Position numbers and translations under genes: made by a program. DNA of 58,004 bases from Caulobacter sp. (lineage in GTDB: Bacteria; Pseudomonadota; Alphaproteobacteria; Caulobacterales; Caulobacteraceae). The stretch is from the NCBI GenBank assembly GCA_028291055.1, contig JAQGIP010000018.1:1-58004 (forward strand), in the 5' to 3' direction. Below are positions 55,377 to 58,004 of the stretch, in pieces (the stretch's first letter is position 1; the number at the start of each line of letters is the position of its first letter). The notes below the pieces were generated by a model that made no database searches, was not told the DNA's origin, and was given only the letters and a program-made list of their open reading frames with translations.

Positions 55377-58004
55377 CTAGAGGGTGCGCTGGATCTCTTC
55401 GACCGTGAAGCACTCGATCTGGTCGCCGGCGCGGATGTCGTGGAAGCCCTGGAAGTGCATGCCGCACTCCTGGCCCGCCGGCACCTCGTTGACCTCGTCC
55501 TTGAAGCGCTTGAGCGTCTGCAGGGTGCCCAGTTCGAGGACGACGATATCCTGGCGAACGATCCGCACCTTGGCGCCCTTGCGGACAACACCCTCGGTGA
55601 CCCGGCAACCGGCGATCTTGCCGACCTTGGAGATGTCGAACACCTGAAGCACTTCCGCGTTGCCGAGGAAGGTTTCGCGCTGGATGGGCGCCAGCATGCC
55701 CGAGAGCACGCCTTTGATGTCGTCCAGCAGGTCGTAGATGATCGCATAGTAGCGGATCTCCACGCCCTCGCGCTCGGCCAGGTCGCGGGCCTGGCGGCTG
55801 GCGCGGACGTTGAAGCCCAGCAGCGAGGCGCCGGCGCCCTTGGCCAGCAGCACGTCGCTCTCGTTGATGGCGCCGGCCCCGGAGTGGATGATGCGGGCGC
55901 GGACCTCGTCGGTGCTGATCTTGTCGAGCGAGCCGATGATGGCTTCGACCGAACCCTGTACATCGCCCTTGATGACCAGGGGCAGCTCGCTGAGCTTCTT
56001 GTCCTGCAGCTTGGCCATCATCTCGGCCATGGTGGTGCCGCCCGAGGTGGGGGTGCCGCCGCTGCGCTCGCGCTTCACGCGCACCCGGTATTCTGTGAGC
56101 TCGCGGGCGCGGGCTTCGTTTTCCACCACCGCGAAGGGCTCGCCGGGGGTCGGCGTGCCGTCCAGGCCCAGCACTTCCACCGGAGTGGAGGGGCCGGCCT
56201 CGGTCAGCTGTTCGTCGCGCTCGTTGAGCAGGGCGCGCACGCGGCCCCACTGCGAACCGGCCACGACGATGTCGCCGCGCTTCAGGGTGCCGCGCTTGAC
56301 CAGCACGGTGGCCACGGCGCCGCGGCCCTTGTCCAGCTTGGACTCGATCACGCTGCCGTCGGCGGCGCGGTCGGGGTTGGCCTTCAGGTCGAGCAGCTCG
56401 GCCTGCAGCAGAATGCGTTCCAGCAGCTCTTCCAGGCCGATCTTCTCCTTGGCGGAGACTTCGACGATCTGGGTTTCACCGCCCAGGCTTTCCACAACGA
56501 TCTCATGTTGCAGCAGCTCGTTGGTGACGCGGGTGGAGTTGGCGTCCGGCTTGTCGATCTTGTTGACGGCCACGATGATCGGCACGCCCGCGGCCTTGGC
56601 GTTGGCGATGGCCTCGATGGTCTGGGGCATGACGCCGTCGTCGGCGGCAACGACCAGCACCACGATGTCGGTCACATTGGCGCCGCGCGCCCGCATGGCC
56701 GAGAAGGCGGCGTGGCCGGGGGTGTCGAGGAAGGTGACCTTCTGGCCGTCCTTCAGCCGCACCTGATAGGCGCCGATATGCTGGGTGATGCCGCCGTGTT
56801 CGCCGCCGGCCACGTCCGTGGCGCGCAGGGCGTCGAGGAGCGAGGTCTTGCCGTGGTCGACGTGGCCCATGATGGTCACGACGGGCGGACGCGGTTCCAG
56901 GTGGTCGTCGACATCCTCGGCGCCGATGAAGCCTTCTTCGACGTCGGCTTCCGAAACGCGCTTCACGGTATGGCCGAATTCGGTGGCCACCAGCTCGGCG
57001 GTATCGTTGTCGATGACGTCGTTGATCTTCAGCATCAGGCCCTGACGCATCAGGAACTTGATGATCTCGACACCGCGGGTGGCCATACGGTTGGCCAGTT
57101 CCTGCACGGTGATGATGTCGGGGATGACCACTTCGCGGGCCGCCTTGGCCGCTTCCTGGCCGCCACCGCGACGCTTTTCCTTTTCCCGTTCGCGGGCCCG
57201 GCGGACCGAAGCCAGCGAACGCATGCGCTCGACGGCGTCCTCGCCGGTGCCGACCACCGTCTGGATGGTCAGGCGGCCTTCGCGGCGCTGGGGCTGGCCC
57301 TTGCCGGCCCCGCGCAGGGGCGGCTTGGCGCCGGGGGCGCCGGGCTTGCCGCGACGATCGTCATCGCTGTCGTCGGGACGGCGATCGGTCAGGCCGCCGC
57401 CGGGCCGGGGGGCCTGGCGCACGGCGCGGGTGATTTCAGGGGTGGCCGGCGCGGCGGCGCCGACACCGGGACGCGGCGGACGCGGGCCGCCCGGACGATC
57501 GCCGGGACGCGCGCCGGGCGCGGGACGCGGAGCGTTGGCCGAATAGCGGACGGTCTCGCCGGCGCGGGGCGGACGATCGCCGCCGCCGCCATCGCGCGAT
57601 TGGGGACGGTCGCCCTGGGGCGGCCGCGGCGTGAAGCCGCCGGCGCCTTCCGGACGCGGCGCCCGCTGGCCGAAGTTGGCGTTGGCGTCGGGGCGCGGGG
57701 CGCGCTGGTTGAACGAGGCGCCTTCGTTGCGGTCCGGACGATAGGTCGTGGTGCTGGGCCGGTCGTCGCGGCGTTCGCGCGAGGGCTCATAGGTGCGGGT
57801 CTGACTGCCCAGCGGCTGGTTCGACGGCGCGGAACGCGGCGCTTCCGGAGCACGGGCGACGGGCGCGGGGGCGGCGGGAGTGGGCGTCGGGGCGGCAGCC
57901 ACCGGAGCCGGCGCGGCCACGGGGGCCGGAGCGGGGGCGGCCGGCGCGGCGGCGACCGGAGCGGCAGGCGCGCTGCTGTTGGCGTCACCGCCGCCCTGGC
58001 CACA
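55377..58004 (-). CDS. infB: translation initiation factor IF-2 (partial, N-terminus missing)
   Basis: 875 codons to the right edge, still open. IF-2 is the GTPase that places initiator tRNA in the ribosomal P site. The visible N-terminal part is low-complexity Ala/Pro then Arg/Gly/Pro-rich; IF2_N core, then the G domain: [40 protein letters not shown] and [12 protein letters not shown]; domains II-IV end with [20 protein letters not shown] and [20 protein letters not shown]. The true start lies beyond position 58004; upstream nusA is expected there. Confidence 0.98.
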   Translation of the reverse strand, partial: CGQGGGDANSSAPAAPVAAAPAAPAPAPVAAPAPVAAAPTPTPAAPAPVARAPEAPRSAPSNQPLGSQTRTYEPSRERRDDRPSTTTYRPDRNEGASFNQRAPRPDANANFGQRAPRPEGAGGFTPRPPQGDRPQSRDGGGGDRPPRAGETVRYSANAPRPAPGARPGDRPGGPRPPRPGVGAAAPATPEITRAVRQAPRPGGGLTDRRPDDSDDDRRGKPGAPGAKPPLRGAGKGQPQRREGRLTIQTVVGTGEDAVERMRSLASVRRAREREKEKRRGGGQEAAKAAREVVIPDIITVQELANRMATRGVEIIKFLMRQGLMLKINDVIDNDTAELVATEFGHTVKRVSEADVEEGFIGAEDVDDHLEPRPPVVTIMGHVDHGKTSLLDALRATDVAGGEHGGITQHIGAYQVRLKDGQKVTFLDTPGHAAFSAMRARGANVTDIVVLVVAADDGVMPQTIEAIANAKAAGVPIIVAVNKIDKPDANSTRVTNELLQHEIVVESLGGETQIVEVSAKEKIGLEELLERILLQAELLDLKANPDRAADGSVIESKLDKGRGAVATVLVKRGTLKRGDIVVAGSQWGRVRALLNERDEQLTEAGPSTPVEVLGLDGTPTPGEPFAVVENEARARELTEYRVRVKRERSGGTPTSGGTTMAEMMAKLQDKKLSELPLVIKGDVQGSVEAIIGSLDKISTDEVRARIIHSGAGAINESDVLLAKGAGASLLGFNVRASRQARDLAEREGVEIRYYAIIYDLLDDIKGVLSGMLAPIQRETFLGNAEVLQVFDISKVGKIAGCRVTEGVVRKGAKVRIVRQDIVVLELGTLQTLKRFKDEVNEVPAGQECGMHFQGFHDIRAGDQIECFTVEEIQRTL

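Overview
The window is chromosomal DNA from a high-GC alphaproteobacterium of the order Caulobacterales, most likely Phenylobacterium or Caulobacter. The clearest marker is a DivL-type kinase (43167-45491) with tyrosine in place of the H-box histidine, a hallmark of Caulobacterales cell-cycle control. RegB/RegA, hrcA-grpE, mmcB with a GAAC-N7-GAAC LexA box, sdhCDAB and a dnaN-recF-gyrB cluster without dnaA fit the same assignment.

Layout. 1-3513 is the end of a mobile island: the start of a very large surface-type protein, phage-like small genes, a LysM fragment, a small secreted Cys-rich protein and a large serine recombinase. The island has cut comM, whose first 350 codons survive at 3511-4560. 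4724-9683 is a minus-strand housekeeping block: gshB, sirB1-like, yraN, rsmI, hemW, rdgB. 9930-13352 holds a tiny membrane protein, a DUF2975/HTH pair, an OmpA-type lipoprotein, a TonB-like protein and coq7. 13591-18955 has rph, a luciferase-like oxidoreductase, hrcA-grpE, ridA and a 1-Cys peroxiredoxin. 19143-27008 has a Tat-exported DUF882 protein, an outer-membrane barrel, a nitroreductase, dnaN, recF and gyrB. 27005-33920 carries small regulator/target pairs (TetR/DUF4345, Phd/VapC with a frameshifted toxin, SdpR/SdpI), recQ and a class A PBP. 33939-39515 has a YgjP-like peptidase, phaZ, a SCO protein, regB/regA and mmcB. 39616-47084 contains two near-identical ferritin-like diiron proteins, divL, a [2Fe-2S] ferredoxin and a ferredoxin reductase. 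47159-50603 is sdhCDAB; 50779-58004 has a LysR regulator, a glutaminyl cyclase, zapE, three small envelope proteins and infB (incomplete).

The most interesting proposal is a dispersed electron-transfer/oxygenase system. The two 375-residue diiron proteins and the ferredoxin reductase-ferredoxin operon each have the same palindrome, TGACG-N4-CGTCA, in a longer shared context upstream. This suggests one regulator controls NAD(P)H -> FAD reductase -> [2Fe-2S] ferredoxin -> diiron oxygenases. The substrate is unknown.

The window is also rich in non-coding palindromic elements: two REP families arranged as inverted doublets (one inserted in frame in hemW), two related-looking inverted repeats on either side of ridA, an alphaproteobacterial GAACCGGTATCCACTTCGCC-type repeat before phaZ, and a 229-bp palindromic element whose end supplies the stop codon of a diiron gene. 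No rRNA, tRNA or CRISPR array was recognised.
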